From an uncultured Bacteroidales bacterium (GTDB lineage Bacteria > Bacteroidota > Bacteroidia > Bacteroidales > Muribaculaceae): a stretch of 64,000 bases of DNA. Each line of letters opens with the position of its first letter. The first letter of the stretch is position 1. Below the pieces are notes generated by a model. That model was not told where the DNA came from. It saw only the letters and a program-made list of their open reading frames with translations, and ran no database searches. The position numbers and the translations under genes are program-made. The stretch covers positions 1-64,000 of the forward strand of contig CACYQB010000007.1 of the NCBI GenBank assembly GCA_902776435.1, read 5' to 3'. This document shows, piece by piece, positions 40,770-50,700 of this stretch.

Positions 40770-42983
40770 ATGAAGATAAGCGACCTTTTTGACACGAACA
40801 AGAGAAACAGGAAGTTGCAAGCCCTTGCCGCTCTGGGAGCCATTATCGTTGCTGTGCTACTAATCGAAGTCATCACACTACTTCAATATCGCTACATCCA
40901 CCACACGATGGAAGACGAGTTGGACTACCAAAACGAGAGTGAGTTGACCTTGAAGGCTGTGCTCGTGAAAAGTATGCTCAACTCCCACGAGCAAATGGTG
41001 AGAAACTACTTCTGGCCTGTACAACGTCAAATTGGCCGAACCGAGCCCTTGTATCAAGTGCTCCATCGCGTGGTTCAAACCAACAATGAAGTGATGAGCA
41101 GTTTTGTGGCTTTCGTCCCCAAAGATGGAAAACTATTCGAACCGAGCGCCGTTCGCATCGGCGACAGCATCATCACCATGCAAGTGGCGAGCGAACACCA
41201 TGACTACACCAAACGGGAATTTTACCGGCAGGTCCTCGAACAAGGCGAATCTTTCTGGAGCGACCCCTATCTGGATGCCGAGGCCAGTGGCAAGCATGTT
41301 ACAACCTATGCTGTACCACTGCAGGATGAGCATGGCCAAACTGTTGCGGCCTTCGGTATCGACCTGTCCACCAAGGGCATCATTGACACGCTGAACACGA
41401 GGCATAACAATCCTTCAACCTTCTTCCTGCTGCTCACCGAGGACGGTCAACTCATCTCCCAACCCGACACGAACCAGACTGAAAAAAGAGATGTGGCTAC
41501 CGTCGTGAGACTGATTAATGACAGCACCTGCGTGCGCAAGCTCAGCAGTTCAAGACACACCAGGATTATCACGTTCAAAGACAAAGAGAATGGCTTGGGA
41601 TATGCTTACTATGCCTTTATGCAAGGGAAACCCCATTGGCAGTTGGTCATGGTATGCTATGACGATGAGGTGTTCAGCAAACTCAAGGACATGCGCCGCA
41701 ACATGCTGCTTCTCATGTTAGGTGCCTTTTTGTTATTAGGATTTATCCTATACCGCGCCCACCAGTATGTGAAAAGGCTGAATGACTCCAAATTGAACAA
41801 GGAGCGCACCGACAGTGAGTTGCGCATTGCACAAGGCATCCAGAGCGAGATGCTGCCCGATAGCCCCATTACGCGTCCCGAGGTGGACATCAGTGGTACA
41901 CAAGTGACCGCGCTCGAGGTGGGTGGCGACCTGTATGACTACTTTGTGCGAGATGAAAAACTCTACTTCTGCATCGGTGATGTGAGCGGCAAGGGTGTTC
42001 CGTCATCGCTAGTCATGGCAGTGGTACACTCTCTGTTCCGCAGCGTGAGCCAGCATGAGAGCAACCCCGCCCAAATCATCAGGTCCATCAACGAGAATGC
42101 CTGTGAGGGCAACAAGACCAATATGTTTGTCACGCTGTTTGTCGGCGTGCTCGACCTGCCCACGGGACGCCTGCGCTACTGTAATGCGGGACACGATGCC
42201 CCACTGGTCATCAACAACGAGGTCAAGGAACTGCCCGTTATTGCCAACCTGCCCGTGGGCGTGATCAGCGGTTTCAAGTACACCCAGCATCAGGAGACGT
42301 TGCCCAACGGCACCACCCTGTTCATGTATACCGATGGCCTGACCGAGGCTGCCGACATGACGCACAAACTCTTCGGCATGGATCGCATCGTCTCTACTGC
42401 CCAGCAGTGCTTGAAGCAGAATCAGACGTCCCCCGAGCAATTAATGAGCGCAATGCATGTTGCTGTCAACGGGTTTGTCGGTGACGCCACTCAGAGCGAT
42501 GACTTGACGATGCTGGCCTTGTATTACCACCTGCCCGAGGAGACGGTGGTGCTGCACGACACCATCACCCTGCCCAATGACGTGCACAAGGTGCCCGAAC
42601 TCAACCAATTCATCCAATCGGTCGGCGATCGGTTAAACCTTGAGGCACAAGTGACGTCACAGTTAATGCTTGCAGTTGAGGAGGCCGTGGTCAACGTGAT
42701 AAACTACGCCTACCCCATCGGCACCAAGGGAGATGTTAACATCACTGCACACTGCACCGACAAGGACATTAAGGTCATCATCAGCGATGAGGGCAAAGCC
42801 TTTGATCCGACAACGACCAACAAGGCCGACACTACCCTGACTGCCGAGGAGCGCCCCATCGGCGGGTTGGGCATCCTGCTCGTGCAGCAGTTGATGGATT
42901 CCATCAACTATGAGCGCTCTAACGACAAGAACGTACTCACATTGAAGAAGAACTATCAGTCTAACGATAACAGGAAAGATTAA
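40770..42983 (+). CDS. membrane sensor with SpoIIE-type phosphatase and HATPase domains
   Basis: A 737-residue inner-membrane protein. The order is TM1 (ALGAIIVAVLLIEVITLLQ, about 20-40), an extracytoplasmic dCache-like sensor (about 45-300), and TM2 (MLLLMLGAFLLLGFILY). A PP2C/SpoIIE phosphatase follows (ALEVGGDLYDYF, IGDVSGKGVPSSLVMA, MYTDGLTEAADM, QSDDLTMLAL). The C-terminal domain is an RsbW-like HATPase (LAVEEAVVNVINYAYP, IISDEGKAFDP, GGLGILLVQQLMDS). It should sense an external signal and set the phosphorylation of the STAS protein encoded 28 bp downstream; having phosphatase and kinase in one chain is notable. It heads the NRPS operon. The start could also be the GTG at 40767. Confidence 0.9.
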   Translation: MKISDLFDTNKRNRKLQALAALGAIIVAVLLIEVITLLQYRYIHHTMEDELDYQNESELTLKAVLVKSMLNSHEQMVRNYFWPVQRQIGRTEPLYQVLHRVVQTNNEVMSSFVAFVPKDGKLFEPSAVRIGDSIITMQVASEHHDYTKREFYRQVLEQGESFWSDPYLDAEASGKHVTTYAVPLQDEHGQTVAAFGIDLSTKGIIDTLNTRHNNPSTFFLLLTEDGQLISQPDTNQTEKRDVATVVRLINDSTCVRKLSSSRHTRIITFKDKENGLGYAYYAFMQGKPHWQLVMVCYDDEVFSKLKDMRRNMLLLMLGAFLLLGFILYRAHQYVKRLNDSKLNKERTDSELRIAQGIQSEMLPDSPITRPEVDISGTQVTALEVGGDLYDYFVRDEKLYFCIGDVSGKGVPSSLVMAVVHSLFRSVSQHESNPAQIIRSINENACEGNKTNMFVTLFVGVLDLPTGRLRYCNAGHDAPLVINNEVKELPVIANLPVGVISGFKYTQHQETLPNGTTLFMYTDGLTEAADMTHKLFGMDRIVSTAQQCLKQNQTSPEQLMSAMHVAVNGFVGDATQSDDLTMLALYYHLPEETVVLHDTITLPNDVHKVPELNQFIQSVGDRLNLEAQVTSQLMLAVEEAVVNVINYAYPIGTKGDVNITAHCTDKDIKVIISDEGKAFDPTTTNKADTTLTAEERPIGGLGILLVQQLMDSINYERSNDKNVLTLKKNYQSNDNRKD

Positions 42984-43011
42984 TCAACTCAATATCAAAA
43001 ACATTAGATTT

Positions 43012-43314
43012 ATGAAAACTACAATTCAAGAACTTGAAGAAATGACCATCGTCACCCTGACGGGTTCACTCGACACGGCAGCCTCCATCGAGGTTGACCA
43101 GACATTGAAATCCATTACCGAGGGTGAAGGTAAGGACATTGTGTTTGAATGTGCTGATTTGGAGTACATCGCATCTAGCGGCTTACGCATCTTGCTCGAC
43201 GTGCTCAAGAAAAACAAAGCCAAGGGCCACAAGGTAATCCTTCGCAACGTCAATGATGATATTAAGAATGTGTTCAACATCACAGGTTTTATCAACCTGT
43301 TTGAGTTTGAATAA
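43012..43314 (+). CDS. STAS-domain anti-sigma factor antagonist (RsbV/SpoIIAA-like)
   Basis: A 100-residue single-domain protein. IVTLTGSLDTAASIEVDQTL opens the STAS fold, and LEYIASSGLRILLDVL carries the conserved Ser that RsbW-type kinases phosphorylate. It ends in NVFNITGFINLFEFE, normal for the family. The upstream fused phosphatase/kinase is its evident partner. No sigma factor or separate anti-sigma gene is visible nearby, so its output target is unknown. It is 18 bp from the outer-membrane barrel gene and shares the NRPS operon. Confidence 0.92.
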   Translation: MKTTIQELEEMTIVTLTGSLDTAASIEVDQTLKSITEGEGKDIVFECADLEYIASSGLRILLDVLKKNKAKGHKVILRNVNDDIKNVFNITGFINLFEFE

Positions 43315-43332
43315 CCCAACTGATGTCAACCC

Positions 43333-44682
43333 ATGAATAGTTTTATTAAACGCTGTCTGTTGGCTGCCCTCGTCCTGCCCGCATTAGCCGCAACTGGCCA
43401 ACCAGCAGGCGACAGCATCCCCGCTAAACCCAATGAACTGAACATCAACCTGCAATTCATGGGCCGTGGTGAGTCACGTTATGGCGGCATGATGCCTGAG
43501 GATGATGCCGTTTTTGGTGATGAAGAAGAAACAGAGCAGAAAACTCCGACGTCCAACTTCCTGTTGGGCCGCACGCGACTGGAGATTGACTACAAGCGCG
43601 ACTGGCTCGAAGCCCGTGTCACGCCACAGCATTCAGGAGTGTGGGGGCAAGCCGGAAAGGGAGCCTTCAACCTCTATGAGACGTGGGTCAAGATGAAGGC
43701 GCCATTTGGCCTGTTTGCCCAAGTGGGCAGGATAGCACTCGACTATGACGATGAGCGTATCATCGGTTCGGATGACTGGGCGATGGCTTCATCTTCTCAC
43801 GATGTGCTGCGATTGGGCTACGAAGGTCATGGCCACAAGGCCCACGTGATGCTCGCCTATAACCAGAATGCCGATGTGTTGAGCACTGGCGGTAACGCTT
43901 ACTACAATGGCGGTCAACCTTACAAGACGATGCAGAACTTGTGGTATCATTACGACTTCCCTAAGTTTCCGCTGGGTGTATCGGTGCTGTTTATGAACAT
44001 CGGCATGCAGAATGATCCTGATGCCAAAGAACGCACCTGGTACCAGCACTTGTTGGGTGGCTATGCGTCATTTCAACCCAAGCGCTGGAAAGCCGAAGCC
44101 TCTTATTACCATCAATTCGGACACAATGAGTTCGGCATGAAGATTGACGCGTGGATGATGAGTACCAAACTCAACTTCCAGCCCGCCAATTACGGCTTTA
44201 CCGTGGGCTATGACTACTTGAGTGGTGACGAATACTTTGCTGTGCCCCCCAGTGGAGCCATCGGCATGTCACAACACAAGGTCATCAAGGGCTTCAGTAC
44301 CGTATATGGTTCCCACCATCAGTTCTACGGGGCAATGGACTTCTTCTATGTGAGCACCTACCTGTTTGGCTTTACACCGGGTCTGCAAAACGCCTATCTC
44401 AATGTAAATTACAAACCCATCAAGGGGCTCAACCTCAGTGCCAGTTACCACTATCTGGCCATCGCCACCAAGCTCGACCAGATTGACAAATCACTGGGCA
44501 ACGAATTTGAGTTACAGGGGTCCTACGCCATCACGCGGGACGTCATCATTTCGCTTGGAGGCTCCTTCATGAAGGGAACCGAAACGATGAAAAAGCTTAA
44601 ACGCTCTTCTAACAATAACACCTTGCGTTGGGGTTGGATTACACTTATTGTCAACCCACGCATTTTCTCTTTTAAATGGTAA
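43333..44682 (+). CDS. outer-membrane beta-barrel, alginate-export/porin-like
   Basis: A 449-residue protein with a Sec signal (LLAALVLPALAATGQ). Alternating aromatic strands dominate, for example NFLLGRTRLEIDYKRDWLEARV, AFNLYETWVKMKAPFGLFAQVG and GFTVGYDYLSGDEYF, and the chain ends in W (PRIFSFKW), as barrels often do. The N-terminal strands resemble alginate-export/porin families of Bacteroidota. Placed between the regulators and the NRPS gene, it may carry the product, or a substrate, across the outer membrane; that is inference from context. Spacing to the NRPS gene is 29 bp. Confidence 0.75.
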   Translation: MNSFIKRCLLAALVLPALAATGQPAGDSIPAKPNELNINLQFMGRGESRYGGMMPEDDAVFGDEEETEQKTPTSNFLLGRTRLEIDYKRDWLEARVTPQHSGVWGQAGKGAFNLYETWVKMKAPFGLFAQVGRIALDYDDERIIGSDDWAMASSSHDVLRLGYEGHGHKAHVMLAYNQNADVLSTGGNAYYNGGQPYKTMQNLWYHYDFPKFPLGVSVLFMNIGMQNDPDAKERTWYQHLLGGYASFQPKRWKAEASYYHQFGHNEFGMKIDAWMMSTKLNFQPANYGFTVGYDYLSGDEYFAVPPSGAIGMSQHKVIKGFSTVYGSHHQFYGAMDFFYVSTYLFGFTPGLQNAYLNVNYKPIKGLNLSASYHYLAIATKLDQIDKSLGNEFELQGSYAITRDVIISLGGSFMKGTETMKKLKRSSNNNTLRWGWITLIVNPRIFSFKW

Positions 44683-44711
44683 ATAGTAAAACAAGTATAT
44701 AAAACAAGACA

Positions 44712-47700
44712 ATGAAACGCAGTGCACCATTAACCAAGTCACAGTTTGGCATCTATGTGGATTGTGTAGGCCACACAGGAGAACCCTACTATAACCTTCC
44801 CTTTATTCACATTATCGACCGTTCCCTTGATGGCGAGCGCCTGTTGGCTGCCATCGAGACGGCTTTCAAGGCTCATCCCACCCTGTTTACCCGTATCGAA
44901 CTGAACGATGACGGCGAGCCCATGCAGAGCATCGACATGGAGAACGAGCCCTGGACACTTGCTATTGAGGACGTCACCGATATCGAGCAAGAAAAGGCAC
45001 GGTTCATGCAACCATTCGACCTCAATGGCGGACGCCTGTTTAACATCAACTTGATGCGCGACAGTGAACATTATTACATCTTTCTGGATACTCATCATAT
45101 TATTGCGGACGGCACCTCGTTGCTGGTCTTATTAGAAGATATCGACAGGGCCTACCATGGTGAGGAAATCGCCCCTGAAGAAATGACCTTGATGGATCTG
45201 GCGGAAGCCGAAGCCAAGCAACGCGAAACGCCAGCATTTGAAGAAGCAAAGAAATGGTATGCTGCAAACTTTGACTGTGGTGACACATTCACCCAATTCA
45301 TGCCCGACCTGGAAGAGACAGAGCGCCGCAAGGATAACATGCTGCGCACCCTCTCGCTCGACTTGAGCCGCGTGGACGAGTACTGCAAGCAGAACGGAGT
45401 GTTCAAGAGCACACTGTTCACTACCGCCTACGCCTTCCTGTTGGCGAAGTTCAACAATGAACAGGAAAGTCTGTTCAATACCGTCTATAATGGTCGTACC
45501 GACAAACGCTTTGCCCGCTCGATAGGCATGACCGTTAAGACCCTGCCCGTCTATGCCAAGTTCACCAACGAAACGACTGTTCTGGAACTGCTGCGACAAG
45601 GTCAGGACCAGATGAGCGGGTGCCGTGAGCACGAGTTGTACTCTTACGCCGACCTGATGACTGACCTGAAGCTGCAGACCAACTCGATTTTCGCTTGGCA
45701 CGGCACATTGTTTGAAAACGCGACAATGGGCGACAAGCCCATGGAATCGGTTCGCCTTAGCTACGACACGCTTGACGAGTCGCTCTACATGAAGGTCTTC
45801 CTCCAGGATGACAAGATACATGCCGAAGCCGAATACAACGCCAACGAATACTCTCGCGACCTCATCGCCCAGATTCTGGAGAGTTATGAGGCCGTGGTCG
45901 AGGGTTTCTTGACTCAGGGGAACCTGCGCGACATCAACATTGCCACTGCCACCCAGGTGGACCTCCTTGACAGTTTCAACCCAGGCGAACTGGATTATGA
46001 CGACAGCCAGACCATCGTCTCGCTGTTCCGCCAACAGGTCAAGGCCACGCCCGACGGTATTGCCGCCGTCTATATGGACAAACAGTTCACCTATGCCCAA
46101 GTCGATGAAATCAGCGACCGCATTGCCGCCTATATTGCGAGCAAAGGTCTGGGTGCCGAGGACGTGGTATCGGTAATTATTCCCCGCTGCGAGTGGATGC
46201 CTATCGCCTCGCTGGGCGCACTCAAGGCCGGTTGTGCCTATCAGCCGCTTGACCCGAGCTACCCCAAGGAGCGCCTCAACTTCATGATGCAGGACGCCAG
46301 CGCCAAGTTGCTTATTGCCGATGAGGAATTGCGCCCCATCGTTGACGAATACCAGGGCGAAGTGCTGCTGACCAAGGATATCATGGCATTGCCCGCCGCT
46401 GCAGCACCTCAAGTGGACATCAAACCCGACCAGTTGTTCATCCTGCTTTATACCTCAGGCTCGACGGGTGTGCCCAAGGGCTGCCAGTTAACCCATCGCA
46501 ATCTTGTGGCCTTCTGCCACTGGTACCATCAAATGTTCGAGCTCAAGCCGGGAGACAAGTTAGCCGCCTATGCCAGCTACGGTTTTGACGCCAACATGAT
46601 GGATACGTACCCTGCGCTCACTTGCGGTGCGACGGTCTATATTGTTCCTGAGGAATTGCGTCTGGACCTTATCGCCCTTAACGAGTATTTTGAGCAGAAT
46701 GGTATCACCCACTCGTTTATGACGACGCAAGTTTGTTTCCAGTTTGCTACCAGTGTTGAGAACCACTCACTGAAGTATCTCTCGACCGGTGGCGAGAAAT
46801 TGGCATCGATAGCGCCACCACAGGGCATCAAGTTCTTCAACCTCTATGGCCCCACCGAGACGACGGTCTTCATCACCTACTATCAAGTAGAAAAGAAGAT
46901 GAAGGAGATTCCTATCGGCAAAGCGCCCAAAAACGTGCGCTTGTACATCGTTGACCCACAGGGCCATCGTCTGCCAGTGGGAGCAGCTGGTGAATTGTGG
47001 GCAGCAGGTCCCCAAGTGAGCCGCGGCTATCTGAACCGTCCCGAGAAGACCGCCGAAGTCTTCATCTCCAATCCCTTCACTACCGAGGAGAAATATTCCC
47101 GCGTATACCGAACGGGTGATATTGTACGTTTCTTGCCCTCGGGTGACATCCAGTTTGTGGGCCGTCGCGACGGCCAGGTGAAGATACGTGGTTTCCGCAT
47201 CGAGCTCAAGGAGGTCGAGAGCATTATCCGCGAATTCCCGGGCATCAAGGACGCAACGGTACAAGCCTTTGAAGAGGAAGGCGGTGGAAAATTCATCGCT
47301 GCCTACGTCGTGAGCGACAATCCCGTTGACATCGATGCGCTGAACAACTTCATCATGGACGAGAAGCCGCCCTACATGGTGCCTGCCGTGACCATGCAGA
47401 TCGACGCCATCCCCTTGAACCAGAACCAGAAGGTCAATAAGCGCGCCCTGCCCAAGCCTGAGAAGAAAGCCAGTGCGGCCACCGAGGCCGTCAATGTGCC
47501 CATGAACGTGCTGGAGGAGGAATTGCACCAGCTTGTTGCTGAGATTGTCAATAACACTGAATTTGGCGTGACTACAGTCTTAGGCTATGCCGGACTGACT
47601 TCCATATCGGCCATCAAACTGGCCGTACAGGTCAACAAGCGCTATGGCGTAACGCTCGATTCCAAGAGTCTGGTTAAGACCGGTACCATCCAGTCGATTG

Positions 47701-50700
47701 AGAACGAGATTCTGAAGCAGATGCTGGCTGGAGGTGCATCGGCAGCCGCCACTCCTGCTGAAAAGCCTCAAGAGGCCAAGAGCAGCGTGCCGCTGTCCTA
47801 TGCCCAAACGGGAGTCTATTTTGAGTGCCTCAAGAATCCCGCATCGACTATCTACAACATCCCCTACATGTTGAGTTACCCGACGGGCACAGATGCCCAG
47901 AAGTTAGCAGACGTGGTCAAGAGCGCCATCGAGGCTCACCCCGAAATGAGCGTCCATTTCACCACCCAGGGTGACACCATCATGCAGACGCTTGATGACA
48001 GCGTGCCTGTCGAGGTACCCATCATTGAGATGAGTGAGGAGAAGTTGAGTGCTTACAAACAGGAGTTTGTACGTCCCTTCAACCTGCAGAAGGCTCCGCT
48101 GTACCGTAGCGAGGTCATCAAGACACCCGCAGGCATCCATCTGCTGTTTGACGTGCATCACCTCGTGTTTGACGGCGGTTCTGCCGATCTGTTCATCCGC
48201 CAGATCAACTCTGCACTGGAGGGCCAAGCCATCGAGAAGGAAACCTATTCTTACATGGACTTCGTCAGCGACCAGCAGCAGGCTGAACAGACCGACACAT
48301 TCAAGGCCTCACAACAGTTCTTTGCCGAGAAACTGCAGACCTGTGAAGGTGCCAGCGAGATTCCTGCCGACCTGCCCAAGACTGACGAGCAGGGATGGAT
48401 TGGCGAAGCAGTTTGTCCTGCCGACTTCGACAAATTAACGGCCTTCTGCCGCCAACAGGAGATTACACCCGCCCATCTGTTCTATGCCGCTACAGCCTAT
48501 GTCGTTTCACGTTATACCAACAACCGCGACGTCTATCTGTGCACCGTGAGCAGCGGCCGCAGTAACCTCAAGATTGCCGACACGGTGGGTATGTTTGTCA
48601 ACACCCTTGCCCTGGGCATGAGCATCGACGACGTGACGGTGGCCGACTTCCTCAAGACGGCTTGCAACACGTTTGACGAAACATTGCGCCACGAGGATTA
48701 CCCGTTTGCCCGTATCGCCACCGATTATGGCTTCCGTCCCTCCATCGCCTATGCTTACCAGGTGGGCGTGCTTTCACAATACACCGTGAATGGTAAGCCC
48801 GTAGGCCAGGAGATTCTGGAACTCAACGTGCCCAAGTTCAAAATCAACATCAAGATTGAGACCAAGGGTGTAGTGGTCGAGTATGACGACTCCATCTATA
48901 GCGAGCGCGTAGGCCAAGGCTTGGCCGATAGCATCGTCGCTGTCGCTAACAGGATGATGGAACAGCCGCAAGGCCGCCTGCGCCAGCTTTCCATCGTGAG
49001 CGAAGGCCAAGAGCAGGAGTTGAGCCAACTGCGTCAGACCGCAAGTGCAGAAGCACCGTTCAAATTCTTCCACGAGTGCATTGGCCACTTTGCCAAGACG
49101 CAGCCCGATCAGGAAGCGTTGGTGGCTTGTGATGCCAAATTCACTTACAAGGAGATGGACGAGGTGACCACCCGCATTGCAGCCGCCCTGCAACACCGAG
49201 GCGTGATGGCACGTGACCGTGTCGCATTGCTGCTGCCGCGTACCAGCCGACTCATTCTCGCCTTGTTCGGCGTGCTGAAGTCAGGTGCCGCATACATCCC
49301 CTGTGACCCCGAATATCCCGCTGACCGCGTGAAACTCATCCTTGAGGATAGCGAGGCCCGCTATATCATCACCACGGCCGACCGAATGGACACCGTTCCT
49401 GCCGACAAGGCCATCAACGTCGAGGAGCTGATTGCCGCTAACGACGAGTACCAGGTTCCCGACATCACCCCCGAAGACCTTGCCTACCTGATTTACACCA
49501 GCGGCTCGACGGGTCGTCCTAAGGGCGTGATGCTGCATCACCGCGGCATCTGCAACTATCTGTACGGCCATCCCGCTAATGTGTTTGCTAACGGCGTGCT
49601 GACCGATGCCACCCGCATCCTGAGCGTGACGACCATCTCGTTTGACGCCGCCCTGCAGGACATCGGCACCGCCTATTACAACGGCAAGACGCTCATCGTT
49701 GCCACCGAGGAGCAGGCCAACAACCCGCTTGACCTGGCCCGCCTCATCAACGAGCAGCACATCAACATGGTTTCGGGTACACCTTCACGCTGGCAGACAT
49801 GGTTGACGAGTGAAGATTTCGGTCAGGCTATCAGCCAGATTAAAATCTGCCGTGCCGGTGGTGAGAAGTTCTCAGACCAGTTGCTTGAGCAGATGCGCAG
49901 CGTGACCAAGGCCCGTATCTTTAACTGCTACGGCCCCACCGAGACCACTGTGGCGTCGAATAATGCCGAGTTGACCCATGCCGAAATCGTGACTGTGGGT
50001 AAGCCGCAGCTTGGCGTCACTGAGTTTATTGTCGATGCTGACGGCAACGAGTTGCCCGTGGGCGTTGTGGGTGAACTCTACATTGGCGGTTGTGGCGTGG
50101 CTCATGGCTACAACAACCTGGACGAGATGACGCGTGAACGCTTTGTCGATTACCACGGCCTCCGCATTTACAAGTCGGGTGACTATGCCAAGTGGCTGCC
50201 CGATGGCAATGTGGTCATCCTGGGCCGCACCGACCACCAGATCAAGTTGCGCGGTCTGCGCATCGAGTTGGGTGAGATCGAGAACGTGATGCTCAAGGTT
50301 GATGGCATGAAGAAGGTGGTTATCATGATCCGCAAACTTGGCGGCAAGGAACACTTGTGTGCCTACTACACTGCCGATCGTGAAATCGCTCCTGATGCCC
50401 TCAAGGCAGAGATTTCCAAGAGCCTAACACAATACATGGTGCCCACGGCTTACCTGCAGCTGGATGAAATGCCGATGACACCTAACGGCAAGACCGATGT
50501 CAAGGCGCTGCCTGAGCCCGTGCTGGCCATCAGTTCGGCCTACGAGGCTCCTGTCAACGACACGGAACGCACCTTCTGCGACATCTTTGCCGACATCCTG
50601 CAGATGGACAAGGTGGGCGCTACCGACAACTTCTTTGAGTTGGGTGGTACCTCGCTTGTGGTGACTCGCGTTATCATCGAGGCCGACAAGGCTGGCATAC

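Noticed and set aside
45132..46412. 426-codon open frame on the - strand within the NRPS gene
   Set aside because: It is opposite intact C and A domains, has no recognisable motif and no promoter.
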